The notes beneath the pieces are model-generated. The model made no database searches and was not told the DNA's origin. It saw nothing but the letters and a program-made list of their open reading frames with translations. Below, one piece after another: positions 22,614 through 33,910 of a DNA stretch of 64,000 bases. Positions within the stretch are counted from its first letter, which is position 1; the number at the start of each line of letters is the position of its first letter. Origin of the DNA: Berberis thunbergii (Eukaryota > Streptophyta > Magnoliopsida > Ranunculales > Berberidaceae); NCBI GenBank assembly GCA_003290165.1, contig QNQO01000198.1, positions 248,001 through 312,000 on the forward strand, given 5' to 3'. A program made the translations under genes and the position numbers.

Positions 22614-23019
22614 GACTGCCAAAGCTAAGACCATGCCTTCCTAAGAAAGGTACAAAGAGGGAGAAACCTAAGAGGATGTATTCGAGTCCCAACAGAACCT
22701 CAAAACATCCGATCAACTATGTGAAGTCGTGGCCCAATTGCAGAACCAACTGATCGAATGGCCGAAAAGGCCGCCCATGAGGCCGAGAGAGCCAACATAT
22801 GAAACGTGGCTAATGGCCTTACAGAGTCCCAAGAGGGATAATTCTGAAGTATTATAGACCCACACTAAGCCCAGGCTCAAAATACTGACCTTGCCTCTTG
22901 AAATGAGCATCCTCCCTAAGCTCCAACCAAGCAGCCGTCCTTGCACCGCCAGACAATGTGGTGAAAGTGGAGACGCTTCAGGACTTGCTTGTCAAGCACA
23001 ACAAGAAAGAAAGAAAGAG
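22614..23019 (+). pseudogene. gag: Ty3 gag, leader and N-terminal part (before copia insertion)
   Basis: Recognisable only by continuity. The end of this piece, translated as KKE, joins in frame across the copia element to RFRNSLA at 38801. Stops are frequent. The AAGAG at 23015-23019 is the left target-site duplication of the copia element. Confidence 0.5.
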
Positions 23020-23230
23020 TGTTAGAATCTATATGAGTTTGTATGTGAAATTGTATTCTCATTCATACTATGAAACGTACATCTTACATCATATATATAG
23101 AGCATTTGAGTCAAGCTAGTAGTCAAAACAAACTAACAGACTAGACACAACAACTTAACAAACTGACAGATTACAATCAGTTGGACAGTTCATATTGCAT
23201 AGTTGTAGGCCTAACTATTTACTCTTGATA
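23020..23230 (-). mobile_element. 3' LTR of the copia element (211 bp)
   Basis: On the plus strand it runs TGTTAGAATC...ACTCTTGATA. It is the counterpart of 38607-38795 but carries a 22-base block near its middle that the other copy lacks, and its final bases are GATA instead of GACA. CACTA-1 is inserted one base beyond its end. Confidence 0.9.
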
Positions 23231-23231
23231 G

Positions 23232-23545
23232 CACTACACCAAATTTCCCCATTAGCAACGGTTTGGAACCGTGGGGGTAACTGATGGCCACGGCTAAGAG
23301 GCGTGGGCTGTAGAGGCGTCGCGAAATCATCCGTGACGGCTATAAACCGTGGCTAAAATTTTAGCAACGGTTTAATGTTCAGGACGGTTGATGCTTTAGC
23401 CACGGTTCTAAACCGTTGCTAAAAGTTTAGCAACAGTTTTAAGCCGTGGCAAGTACTAGCAACGGCTTAAAACCGTTGCCAGACTTGCCATGGCTTAAAA
23501 CCGTTGCTAAACTTTTAGCCACGGTTTTAAGCCATGGCTAGTAAA
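23232..23545 (+). repeat. Left terminal and subterminal repeat array of CACTA-1
   Basis: This left-type end has the GTGGGGGTAAC and GTGGGCTGTAGAGGCGTCGC landmarks shared with 12223 and the reversed 51949 end. Copies of AACGGTTTTAAGCCGTGGC-type inverted repeats follow. Confidence 0.9.
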
Positions 23546-24552
23546 AAAAAGTCAAATTTTTTTTTCTTTTTTCTTTCTTTTTTTTGCTATCAAATGACTT
23601 TCAATTACATCTTATAGGTAAGTATAATTCAGCACGTGCATCAAATAAATATAATTTAATATGACTTTTTATTAAATTTAAAAACAGCATTTACAACCTA
23701 TGATCAGCAAATTCCAGCAATTGCTTTCAAGCAATTCATTACAGCAGCAACATTTACAATTCATCATTGGCTACTGATCATCTATCTACATGCACTACAA
23801 ATAAGCCAAGTCACGAAAGGAACTACAGATACTGTAGTAATAACAGCCTCAATCACAAATACAAAGTGTCATAAACTCTGCTCAAGGTTTTCTTCCACAT
23901 GGAAAACTATTCTGCTTCTGGATGCACAGTTAGCCTTGTAGGATGCTTGGCATAAATAGACAACAACCCCATTTCATACAAAAAAGAGAATTCACGGTGG
24001 GCTCATAAAATATCATGTTTAGGCTGAAGTGCTGTAGCAGAGTCCGCTCCCATTCCTGTCACATCCATGCTAATTGAGTCCTTAAATAGGAGCCTGAAAT
24101 TTTGACATATATGTCACCCATTCCTGTTGACTTGTGTATTTTAGGGATCAAAGGCCTGCGTTTAAAGTACCTGGATTGGGTAGTACCTCTATTCCTACTC
24201 GTATAACCCATCCACTCATTGCTTTTTCTCAAATTCTATTGGGAATGAGATTGCACCCCCCCAACAATCAATTTTATCCTGTTCACCATCTATCTAGTAT
24301 TATGTCTTCCATTTCTTCAGTTCTAGTCTTTGTCCTTGTCTTGCTGTCCTCTCCAAATTATGATTTCTTCATCCTTGAATAAGATAGGAACACAAGGTAC
24401 CAAATCCTGAATCAAACAAAAAAGGAAGTACAAAATTCATATTTGGAATAGCTGTTGATAAAAATCTTTGTCAGTAGATGTAGGCATGATCATTGAAGGA
24501 AATCAGAATAATAAAAACCAAAAAGCATAATATACAAACAAAGGTGTCATAC
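23546..24552. other. CACTA-1 left interior without recognised exon
   Basis: 23580-23730 is homologous to the same position in CACTA-A (12605-12760), so the two left ends share more than the terminal array. The plus-strand frame at 24134-24382 is unsupported. Confidence 0.5.
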
Positions 24553-25190
24553 CCTTAGCTTCACACCAATCTTCTTACAGTTGCTAGTTCTCACATGCTT
24601 GCAGTCTAACCTTACAACTTCTTCAGTTTCGAAGGCCTCCCTTACCCTCGTCACCACATTAACATACACCCACCCCATTACTGGCTAAACATGATGAAGA
24701 TCAATCAAGTATGACAATGCTCAACGAATGCGTCGAAAACTGAAATCAACTTACTAAGTTTCATCAAAGGAGGTGAGTTGAATCCCCGGTTTTTCATTTC
24801 TTTTGTTTCCTCAAATGTCCGGTGACATTTTTCACAAGTTTTTGGTATATTGGTGCTAAAGGCTTCCATAACATCACAGTGATAACTAGCCTAGTCTTGG
24901 GATCATAGTTTGGCCATGATAAATAAGAAGAATATTTATGTTTTGATAAATGATTTTTCCATTGATTTTGTCCTCCATAGAAAGCACTAAACATAATTGT
25001 GAAAGGATTCGATTAAGTCCAATCTGAATTAAATAAAAAAACTTACAGTGTCTAACCTCAAGGTGGAAATAACCATTGTCCGTGTCAAGTGATGGCACTC
25101 CCAAGCTTTTGATCCTCACTCTCTTCCAATGATTATGGATGTCTTCCAAGAGATTGTGAGTTACTCTCCCCTTCCCTAAGATAAAATTAA
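24553..25190 (-). pseudogene. Captured fragment of a CRS2-associated factor (CAF, CRM domain)
   Basis: Reading the minus strand: 25190-25045 gives LEDIHNHWKRVR then IKSLGVPSLDTDNGYFHLE. After an intron-like gap, 25000-24895 gives INGKIIYQNINILLIYHG; a one-base frameshift leads to MLWKPLAPIYQKLVKNVT, and a second (about 24810) leads to FEETKEMKNRGFNSPPLMKL. After another intron, 24684-24553 gives VTRVREAFETEEVVRLDCKH then VRTSNCKKIGVKLR. This order matches the CRM domains of CAF1/CAF2, which help splice chloroplast group II introns with CRS2. Two frameshifts and the lack of both termini make it a pseudogene fragment. Confidence 0.75.
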
Positions 25191-25455
25191 GTAAGGAGTA
25201 ATCACTGGATCTCTATTCAATCGAGAAAATGATGCTTATGAAAACTTATAGTAGCACCAAAAGAACCAATCATAAACTTATTGGTTGCACATCATATAGG
25301 TAGGTGTAGCTGCCTAAAGCATGAAGTAAAAAAATATAAATGTATAGAGTCATGATCATCCCATTATCCATTATTGAAAGAATATATGCATACTATTTGT
25401 TTATATCTCACACAAATATACAAGAAAAGCTACTTCGAGTAAGATACAAACCGAA
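25191..25455. other. CACTA-1 spacer
   Basis: AT-rich sequence with no recognised exon. Confidence 0.4.
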
Positions 25456-25459
25456 GAAA

Positions 25460-25910
25460 TAGCTTTATTTCCTTGCTTCACGGAGCGATCAGTGTAACCA
25501 TTTGAACTAGACTTTGCAGTCTTTAAGCTAGTTTTGGAAGCCACGCCAGTAGAAACCCACCCCTTTCGTTGATTCAAATGATTCTAAAAACAGTAAAAGT
25601 CAGCATTAAGACAGCATAAATGCAAAATACAATATTCCGGCCATGGTTGTGATGGTTCGTTCACCTTGGATAGCCCCAGAAGGGTGCAACCGTTCTAAAA
25701 CATGAGCTAAAGCTGGCCCACATATATCTTTTAAATTTTGGTCACCTGGAATGGCAAACGGAAAACAATTTTCAGGTTAACAATTGTTGATATTTGAACT
25801 GATTGAATCTGAAAAGAATAACCAAGATGACATACAGCTTCAGTTCCAGAAACTCTCAAGATTTTGCCTACACGCGTCTCTGCTGCTTTTCGAACATCCG
25901 ATGATTTATC
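25460..25910 (-). pseudogene. Captured MOR1/XMAP215-type microtubule protein fragment
   Basis: The minus strand at about 25905-25838 reads DKSSDVRKAAETRVGKILRV; at 25760-25672 it reads NLKDICGPALAHVLERLHPS then GAIQG. Plant MOR1 has DKSSDVRKAAE...GEILRV and KDIQGPAL-x-x-(V/I)-x-ERLKP-x-GAFQ in adjoining HEAT/TOG sequence. A third piece (25592-25460, Ser/Lys-rich: GWVSTGVASKTSLKTAKSSS) may be the following exon. MOR1 promotes microtubule growth; this fragment lacks complete TOG domains. Confidence 0.6.
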
Positions 25911-26525
25911 ATAAATAAATATTGAATGTTAGAAAGACAAGGTCAACTTCAAAGTAGATTAAAAAACCTAAAAAATATGATGTCATATGCTCAGATACCG
26001 CCAAAGCAGACGTAGCCGGCTTCAATAACTGTAAGGGTTTATGTTAGTCAATGAAAAATCTAGTATACATTTTGAAAACATACCAATAAAAACTGTTGGT
26101 TAAGGCACCGATATTTCTAATTTGGTTAAGGAACTACACCAGGGTAGTATAAAAACATCATACAATCACGAGGAAGATCTTGACCCATTTGGGGTCAACT
26201 GCATCCTTTGAAAGGGTGCAATAAAACCAACCAGACTGTGACAGCGGATGGACAGATTTATCAATCCACTATCAACCTTATCAAGTTTACTTTACTTATT
26301 TGTCGGGTCGAATCAATTTCTTGAGCTTACGGTGGATGATCTAAATTCTAAACATGTAGAAAATACTTCAAACAAAGATGTCCTAGCTTTGCCAGCTAGT
26401 TTTTTTTTCTTCTCATCCATGTTTGTCAGTAGCAACATCTACACTAACCAATTTGCGGCTTAAAACTAAGTTTCTAGTCACTAGCACCATATGGAAGCAA
26501 TTAAAAAAGATGGTAGAAACAAAAC
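25911..26525. other. CACTA-1 spacer
   Basis: Intron-like DNA. A short minus-strand piece at about 26035-26003 (LLKPATSALAV) may belong to the MOR1 fragment. The plus-strand frame at 26248-26463 is unsupported. Confidence 0.35.
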
Positions 26526-26850
26526 CTCATTAGCTGCTGCAGCTATTGGCATTGATACAACATTCTCATCTCCTAGTGCAAGAGCCAATCTCATATTCTT
26601 CTGTTGATGCTTCAGAGGAAAAGCAGGGGGGTAATTGTTCTTGATCATTGATTAAGTTTGAACATTGGATTAGCTATGGCACCTAGCTCCTGCAAATGGT
26701 AAAATTAACATGGTCAGCTCCTTTTTCATTAGAAATCAAATTATTTCAGTAACAAATATCTTACCACTACATCAAGAAGTGTTTCCTGGCTCAGTCCACT
26801 TTTGTCTGCTAGAACAAGTCCCTCGGAGAACGCATTCATCATACTGCAAT
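26526..26850 (-). pseudogene. Captured glyoxylate/succinic semialdehyde reductase (GLYR1-like) fragment
   Basis: Three minus-strand pieces in order: 26850-26766 SMMNAFSEGLVLADKSGLSQ then ETLLDV; about 26700-26600 QELGAIANPMFKLN and, in a shifted frame, MIKNNYPPAFPLKHQQ; 26600-26526 NMRLALALGDENVVSMPIAA then AANE. This is the C-terminal helical domain of the beta-hydroxyacid dehydrogenase family (KNNYPPAFPLKHQQKDMRLALALG is the GLYR1 wording, given here in two parts: KNNYPPAFPL and KHQQKDMRLALALG). The Rossmann domain and catalytic lysine region are absent. Introns separate the pieces. Confidence 0.75.
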
Positions 26851-27187
26851 GACCAACAATATCAATTTCAATGAAACAATTTTATTATTCCTGGACAATG
26901 AGCTTTTCTTTTTCTATGACATTTTTTAATCTGAAAATTAGAAATTAAAAGGAGCCTATGCATTGAGAGAGTTGGGTAGAGGTATGCATTCAAATAACTA
27001 GGTAATCAAGTACAGGCTTGGTTTCTAAACACACACAGACTGCTGTCAGTTTGGTCAAGACACAACATATTTGACTCAGCATGGGGTGGACCGTGTGGCG
27101 TATGTGATGGCTCAAATAACATTATGTTCACCAAGAAAGTACTCTCATTATCGTATACACTTCAGTCTGCTGCAGTGGGATGAATGC

Positions 27188-28937
27188 CTATTGTAGAATC
27201 CAAATCAGAATTTTGTCAATCCAGCTTTGACAGCAACTGAAATCCCTGATAAAGAAAAAGATCTCATGAGCTAAAATAACACATAAAAACTAAATTAACA
27301 AAGCAACAATTGAGAACCAAAAAAAGGTAACCTGTACAATCTCTGGTGAATCTTCTCCACACATATGCAGCCCAAGAATTTTACTCGTCTTTGCACATAC
27401 AATGACTTTCATGAAGACGCGATCTGGAAGTCCGGATAGAGTAGCCTTCAAAGGCCAGAAGTTGGCTGTGTAGACATCAATGTCACCATATTCTTGGATG
27501 GCCTAAAATTCTTTAACGCGTCCTTGGTCAAATATTATTCCTATTACTGCATAACTTTTATTTTTTCCCCTCATAACTTTTTCTACTAAAACATAATTCC
27601 TCAATACGAAAAGTACTGTAGATCGGATTGTGTCAGACAACAGTACAGACTTTTAGAATCCAGACATCTCATCGAGTGTGACCGCCTTATTGTCATTTCT
27701 TAATTTTCAGACTTGATATGCTACAGAGAAAATTTAGTAACTTCATGGAATTTGGTGGTTTGTTTCAACACGAAATCCATAACGGAACAGAAAAATGTAC
27801 CTGTAGTCTGGGTTCACAGGTTCGTTCCCAAACACAGTTTTAGCAAATGCTCCTCCCTCCATCAATGCAACAGGAGTCAAATTTATTCTGTCAGTAGCAT
27901 CACCAACAACCCAAATGAAAGGAACTGAAGTTCCAGAGTACACATCAACCTAAGGTAACAATGAACAATGAAAAGTAAAATATCTCACATAAACAGGCAA
28001 AGCAAGCTCTCAAGTACACTTTACCTCTATTGCTCCATTCTTGGTCATTTTCACCCCAACAGCCTCCATTCCAAGATTCTGCGATGAGCAAAAAAGTTTT
28101 GACATTTAAATAGTTGGTGGTTTATCTATTTTACTTTATATTGTGTTTTTAATGGTAAAGTAAATAAAATAAAACAAAATAAACAAAATTGGAAGTTTAA
28201 GGATGAAACCAACTTGGTGTTTGGTCTGCGTCCAGTTGCAAACATGACATGTGAGAAACCATCAATAGTTCCTTTATTAGTCTTCAAAGACAGTGACCCA
28301 TCTGACAATTTTATGACTGCCATATGTTCACCAACAAAATCTCTGATCTGCAAGAATTGACAATATCAATCAATCTACATTCCCAGCCAGGGGCAAAAAC
28401 CTGAAAAAATTATATCCAGAACTATTTCTCACCTCCTCATCAAACCCCCTCAACACCTTCTTCTGCCGGATAAATACATGAGCTTCACTTTTCAACCCAT
28501 TAAAAATTTCAGCAAACTCCAAAGCAATCTAACCACCACCTATTATAGCGATCTTTTTGGGTTTTGATGGCAAATCAAGTACAGAATCAGAGTCTATATA
28601 GCATATTCACTTCCAGTAATGTCAGGAATGAAAGGACGTCCTCCCAACTGAAATGAGAATGTGTCTTGTAGAGTACAATTTCCCATCTACATCAACTGTA
28701 TGTGGGTCCACAATCTGCCACAGATATATGTAAATGCAAACGAATATCAGCAAAGTACAATGCAGCAGTAATATCTTAAAATTTTAACCTGGTTTCGAAA
28801 CATCATTCAACCTTTCCACGACTTCAATCAATGTCACATTAGCATTTTTCAGGATGTTCTTGTAGATGCCAGTAAGGCGGAGTAACTCGGCATTTTTCAG
28901 GATGTCCTTGTAGATGCCAGTAAGGCGGAGTAACTTG
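27188..28937 (-). pseudogene. Captured glutathione reductase fragment, several exons
   Basis: At least seven exon pieces in the correct order on the minus strand: 28937-28815 [20 protein letters not shown]; 28715-28640 [20 protein letters not shown] then [13 protein letters not shown]; 28600-28430 LPSKPKKIAIIGGG, a stop, [12 protein letters not shown] and [16 protein letters not shown]; 28350-28203 [17 protein letters not shown]; 28100-28023 NLGMEAVGVKMTKNGAIEV; 27950-27795 [20 protein letters not shown] and [10 protein letters not shown]; 27502-27332 [20 protein letters not shown] and [15 protein letters not shown]; plus 27250-27188. This is the plastid/mitochondrial-type reductase that regenerates glutathione with NADPH. 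A TAG replaces the tyrosine after GGG of the NADPH-binding motif, a 48-bp tandem duplication adds 16 codons, and the FAD N-terminus and redox CxxxxC are missing. Confidence 0.85.
28842..28937 (-). repeat. 48-bp tandem duplication inside a captured glutathione reductase exon
   Basis: 28842-28889 and 28890-28937 are consecutive copies (starting GCATTTTTCAGGATG on the plus strand) that differ at a few bases. The length is a multiple of three, so 16 codons ([13 protein letters not shown]) are repeated in frame. Confidence 0.85.
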
Positions 28938-29600
28938 GGTTCACTTTAAGTATTAATGTCCACGAGTACCAATTTGGTTATAGAGCCATAGTAGAATTCC
29001 AATATGCATTTAGTTTGAATCACAAACAGGGTAATTTTGTGCTCACTTAAAGGATTTGGAAGAATACCTCAAAGATTTGCATTAGGAAGGTCTTATGGAC
29101 TTTCAACATAGTAGATTTACTCCATATCAGCCATATCAACATAGCTCTGTTACCATATCAACAAATATCTGCATTCCATTTGCTTCTGTTGCTTCACTAT
29201 TTTCTCTGGTTTCAAGACGCTCCATTAAGCGTGATAAGCTAGCAATGCCAGCATTTACCTCTCTCTTAACTTCTGAACCAATATCAGCCATGGAAGTGCT
29301 CCGAGTGATATAATCATCTGTACAAGAATCAGGACACAAACAAGATTAAGAGCGGAGAGGATGCAAAGAGAGTTATGCACATCAACAAAGAAATACTCTA
29401 CTGCAAAACCATAAACATCAATTTATAATTTTTTGCTCTGTTTTTGTTTTATCATTTATAACATTGCTTTTCAACTATACTTGCAATATCAATAGGAAAG
29501 GAATTGTACTAGGCAAAAAAGAAACGTCTAACAGTACCTAAGGAACAACAATTGCAAGATTCAAAACCCCAATAGCCAATCCTATAGAAAAAAAATGTTA
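28938..29600 (-). pseudogene. Sucrose transporter exons fused to an unassigned 67-codon frame (CACTA-1 copy)
   Basis: On the minus strand, 29590-29545 reads GLAIGVLNLAIVVP, an internal segment of SUT/SUC transporters, and 29325-29305 reads MIISLGAL in one frame. In another frame, 29339-29136 is open for 67 codons: DDYITRSTSMADIGSEVKRE then VNAGIASLSRLMERLETREN and so on. The second part, which begins MADIGSEVKR, is protein-like but I do not recognise it. The whole block to 28940 is homologous to 47346-47995 of CACTA-2. The open frame is kept in both copies. Confidence 0.6.
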
Positions 29601-30015
29601 AGAACAACAAAATTTTACTGTCGCAGCAGTATGAAATTACAGAATGAGATAACCGAATGAAATAGCACGAAAATTTTACTGTCGCAGCAGTTGAATTCCT
29701 GCAGAATATCCCTCAATTGAAAACAAACTAATGATGGCAACTAGATCCCCCTTCTTTAATTCAATGGAGTTGAATCAAGAAGCCCAATCCATTAGGAACT
29801 GATCCTTGAAGCTTTATTGTCATGGGGTTCCCTTGGCTTTCTCTCTTCTGTTTTTGTTATTTTTTCAGAGTCAGGATAAAGAGCCAAACATATGAACTTA
29901 AATAAATGATGAAACAAAGAGAAGTTATATGAAGAGCTTACCAGATGCTTGTGGGGTAGCCGAAACTTTCCAAATACATACATAGAAATATATTATTGGA
30001 AAGAACATAAGTTGT
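29601..30015. other. CACTA-1 spacer with a short duplication
   Basis: The 21-base word AAAATTTTACTGTCGCAGCA occurs twice (about 29611 and 29671). The related CACTA-2 region (about 47290-47330) has it once. No exon is recognised. Confidence 0.5.
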
Positions 30016-30019
30016 TGAT

Positions 30020-30836
30020 GCCACATTGATTGAGAAGCCTTTGTCTCTGGTCTTCCACATCCCATAAGAGATTTTCATTATCCTGAAATGGATATCTTGT
30101 GAAAGTTAGCATATGGGTTTCTCATCACATTTTCTAGAGTAAGTACAGGGAGCCAAGTTTGGGAGGGAACCAAAATTTGGCTTAAAAGTAACTTGAAAAG
30201 ATAAAAATGAGTATTATTATTTTATTTCCATTAAAATACTTGAGATAAGGCATTGAGCATCTCAAGCTTCCCTTGTTGTAATAGAAAAGATGATAATGCA
30301 TTGTCCTGAACAGAGTAGTTATTATTTCTAGTGGTGAGGGTTGCTGTTGTGTCAGCAAAAGGTGTGGGTTGGGTAGGGTTTGCTTGATGAATAGTTAGTA
30401 TTGGTGATGATCCGAAACTTGTCACTTTCTACAAAACAAAAATTCCAATAAACAAAGACAACATAAACAAATGACAAGAACCAAGCAAACAAAAAAGATT
30501 TTAAGTGTGGATGATAAACAGAATGATAGATGAAAGGGAGTGTAGTTTCTTCTATACCTCTGTTTTGATCATGTGGGTATCTAAATCTTCTCCAAAGTCA
30601 TATAATATTGGATTCATGGAAGCAAGTTTCATGGAGAGGAACTAAAGAGAAGAAAACAAAAAACAATGATTCAATTATGATCATCATCCAATGAAAAAGG
30701 AGAAGTTTGTTTTTTGTTTAGTGGTCTTTATTTGATATTGTGCCATGTTATTTAGTACTACCTCTACTTGGTATTGTAGGGACTGAACATAGTTGATTAT
30801 CTCATCCAACATGAGAGCTTTACCAGTGACCTGTTG
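30020..30836 (-). pseudogene. Captured bHLH transcription factor fragment
   Basis: Minus-strand pieces in order: 30836-30733 [20 protein letters not shown] then QVEV; 30640-30560 FLSMKLASMNPILYDFGEDL then DTHMIKTE; 30425-30231 FGSSPILTIHQANPTQPT and further Thr/Asn-rich sequence; 30090-30030 NLLWDVEDQRQRLLNQ. The first piece is the second helix of the bHLH domain in plant subfamily XII-type factors ([28 protein letters not shown] is the family wording, here divided by an intron), and the last resembles their C-terminal LLWD-x-(D/E)-(D/E)-QRQ motif. The DNA-contacting basic region and helix 1 are absent, so no DNA binding would be possible. Confidence 0.75.
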
Positions 30837-30855
30837 AATATCAAACCAAGTAAGA

Positions 30856-31016
30856 CTCAAACAAAAAAGTTGTAAGAAAAGAATTATGAAATTAATGATG
30901 GCAATGGATGCCATGCAAGCAAAAACTATGAAATTGCTCAGTGCCCATACTTGTCTTGAACGCATCCGTTGACACATTGGTTCAATAAGAAAAGAACTGA
31001 TTCCAAGAACCACCTA
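30856..31016 (-). pseudogene. Captured sucrose transporter exon (CACTA-1 copy), truncated
   Basis: The minus strand reads VVLGISSFLIEPMCQRMRSR then QVWALSNFIVFACMASIAII. This is the conserved transmembrane segment of SUT4-type sucrose-H+ symporters. It matches 46849-46970 of CACTA-2 almost codon for codon, but after SIAII it breaks into unrelated sequence that leads into the bHLH exons. The glycine of QRMGSRQ, kept in CACTA-2, is arginine here. Confidence 0.8.
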
Positions 31017-31064
31017 ATAACAAAGGAAAAAAGAAAACCAATAATACATAACACTTACTGATCC

Positions 31065-31130
31065 AAATTGATAACATCGTCTGGGGAAAGCTGCTTCTTG
31101 TTCATGTTGTTTGTTCCACACATGTTGTTT
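31065..31130 (-). pseudogene. Captured TAA1/TAR-type aminotransferase exon (CACTA-1 copy)
   Basis: The minus strand reads LSPDDVINLDQ followed by GTAAGTG, a splice donor. VINLD(H/Q)GDPT is the start of the alliinase_C/TAA1-related domain. The same exon and donor lie at 45018-45048 of CACTA-2. The next TAR exon, present in CACTA-2, is missing here. Confidence 0.6.
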
Positions 31131-33910
31131 ACTTCTTTATTCTCTTCAAAAAAAAAATTCTCTTTTGTTTTGGCCTCTCTCTTTTGCAAGATTCAGAAAT
31201 AATGTGTCTCCAACAATGGTTGGATGTTCTGTATTTATAGACAAATAGAGAAACTGATTACAACAGCCACCCAAATAAAATACAAAGAGAGAGATTTTAT
31301 TTTTCTAAGGTTGAAGAGATTTGTTCCTGATAAAACACTTTCGACTTTGTTCATACAATTATTAAAAGGTTAACCTAATAGGCAACAAGAGCATACTCAG
31401 CATAGTAATAGTATGAAAAGATATCCGAAGGTTGAAAACTTGATGCATTTTGTTTTTGGAAAATACACACTAAAAGTCACAAGTTCTGAAGCACAAACTA
31501 TTTAAACGCAACATGTCTTCTCAATATACTCTTAGATGTTCCATTGACATATATTTATTCATGAATAGATAGAAGTATTTATATACTTGTTCTTCTCAAA
31601 TTATACTGTCTCAATTTCGTTGGTAATCTTCCATAAACAAATCAGATTTCGTTGGTAATCCAAGAGGAAAGCACTGAAATTGTCTGACCATGTTCTGGTC
31701 ACCGTATATAAAGCCAAGATAAAGCATAAGTTTTTGAGAATTAATAGTTTTGAAACTAGCAGAAAGCACTGAAATAATTTACTAAAAAAAACAAACTCTT
31801 ATTAATCTACAGCTGCAACAACAACAACGACAGCAGAAACAACAACATCAACATCAATAGCAACAGCAGATGCAACAGGAGAAAGGATCCTGTTGGTTGT
31901 ATTTTGGGAATTGGTTGTATAAGAAAAGAAGTCAGAGTTTGGGAATTGGTTGTATAACTTAAACATGGTAGTGAAAATGCATAAAACAAATGCTAGGAGC
32001 AATACATTTTCAAATAAAACTTTGAATTATGGTTGGAATGTTGTCTTGGAACATGTGCTTTGATAAAAACAAGCATAGCAGACAATCACAGAAAGTAAAA
32101 TACGGGATGTTTGATGGATGGATGGTTCCCCATTTTGTAATCATACCATGGCACATACTGAAACCGAAAGATAGCTAACATGCATGTTTTGTGTGCTGTG
32201 AGGCGGGGGGATTTCTCTGCCTCTGTTTTGCATGGACATTTTTTTTTGCCTCTCTTAATTCTAATTTACAGAGGGAAAAAAATTCTGAAAATTTTGGTAA
32301 AGAGTGTTGGTATCACAAAGTTTCTCAATTCTCATTCTACTTTGCTGACAGACTTTTTTCACTGGCTAATGGCACAACTAAATCATTTTCCTAATAAAAT
32401 GATATGACTATTATCTTAAAACAGTTTAAGTTGAAATGACAGAGGTTATATATAAAGTATACCTTGTCAACAACACAACATCCTGACAAACATTTCAACC
32501 TACAGTTATATCCAAAAGAGTAGAACACATTGAAAATTGTGTAAAAAAATCATGTACATACAGAGGATGACAACAAGGAATTCATATTAATATCCATGAA
32601 GACAGAATACTACTCACCTTTTGCACCGTAGATTCATTGATTAATGGACTTGAAAAATGCAATGAAAATTTAAAACATCATTATAAAGGCTCATACATTT
32701 TATTGAACACTCCCACAACTACAATCAACATTTACAATGATCCCAAACATAAAATCTAAGTTTCTGGGTAGATAAATTGCTGAAGACACTTAGATAAGGC
32801 ATGCTTTTAGAAGTAAAAATGAGATGCGACTGCCTGAACCATTTGACTTTAAAATGCAGCTGCATAATATTTCTCTTGATCAGACCAGACACATGATTAT
32901 ACATGTATTAGATGATAAAATACTAGAAAACAACTCCGAATCATTCAGTTAAGACAACAAGGCTTTACCAAGGTAATCTTCAACTCATTAATCAAAAGGA
33001 TGGTCACCGAGAAATAAATACAATGACAGGACTATTTCATAAAATTAACGAAATAAATCAACTAAAAATAAATGAAAAATGAGAGGCCTTACTAAGTCTG
33101 GACCAGGAGAGGTTAGGAGCTTCAGTTCATCCTCTTCAGTTCAAGCTTCTGTTCTTCTCTTCTTCTTCAGTTCATCCTCTTCTCTGTCTGCAAATGAAAT
33201 ATGTGAGTAAAAAGAGGATAAAAGAAGAAAGCAAAAGGTGAATTGGGTACAGAGGAATCTGGTTCTTCCTCTCTTCATTTCATGAACTAAAAAAAGCAAA
33301 GCACATAGAAGGACATAAGTAGAAGAAAATCTTAAATAAACACAAAAAAAAACCCTTAGATATCGATCGAATCTCATGGAATTTTTTAAAAAAAAACCAT
33401 TAGTGGTCGAATCTCCTACAACTCCTAACAAAACAATCTCACTTTGGATTTCCATTATATCTCACAAATTTTTTTTTTCCTTTCGGGGGTTCGTTCTCTC
33501 TCTCACTTGGATTTTCATGAATCTTTGCAAAAATCCTTCAAAACACAAAACCCATATCGATTTCACCAAAATAGACAACCCCAAATCAACAAAAAACAGA
33601 ATCAAAATCAAAATCAAAACCCATATCGATTTTAAAATACCAATTTTATCTCAAGAAACCCAAATTGAACCAAAATGCAAGACACCCTAATGAAACAAAA
33701 ACTTTAGGGTTTGAAACAAAGGATTTTTGCTTTTGGGAGATCTGTGGGGAGATGGAACAAATTTTTGGGCTTGAAACAAAGGGTTGAAAAGTGCAGAGAT
33801 GGGGGGAGATGGAGCGGGAACGAAGAGCGGGAGGCAATTTTTTTCACAAAATTTCGCCCGCGAGAAATTGACTTGCTTCTCCACACATCCATGTGCAATA
33901 CACGTGCAAT
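31131..33910. other. CACTA-1 right interior, no recognised exon
   Basis: This AT-rich segment includes a CAA-rich run (31805-31880), poly-A/T runs and several unsupported short frames. The rightmost part (33100-33900) is T/C-rich when read on the minus strand, like a plant 5' untranslated leader, and would lie upstream of all captured exons. No promoter can be proved by eye. Confidence 0.4.
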
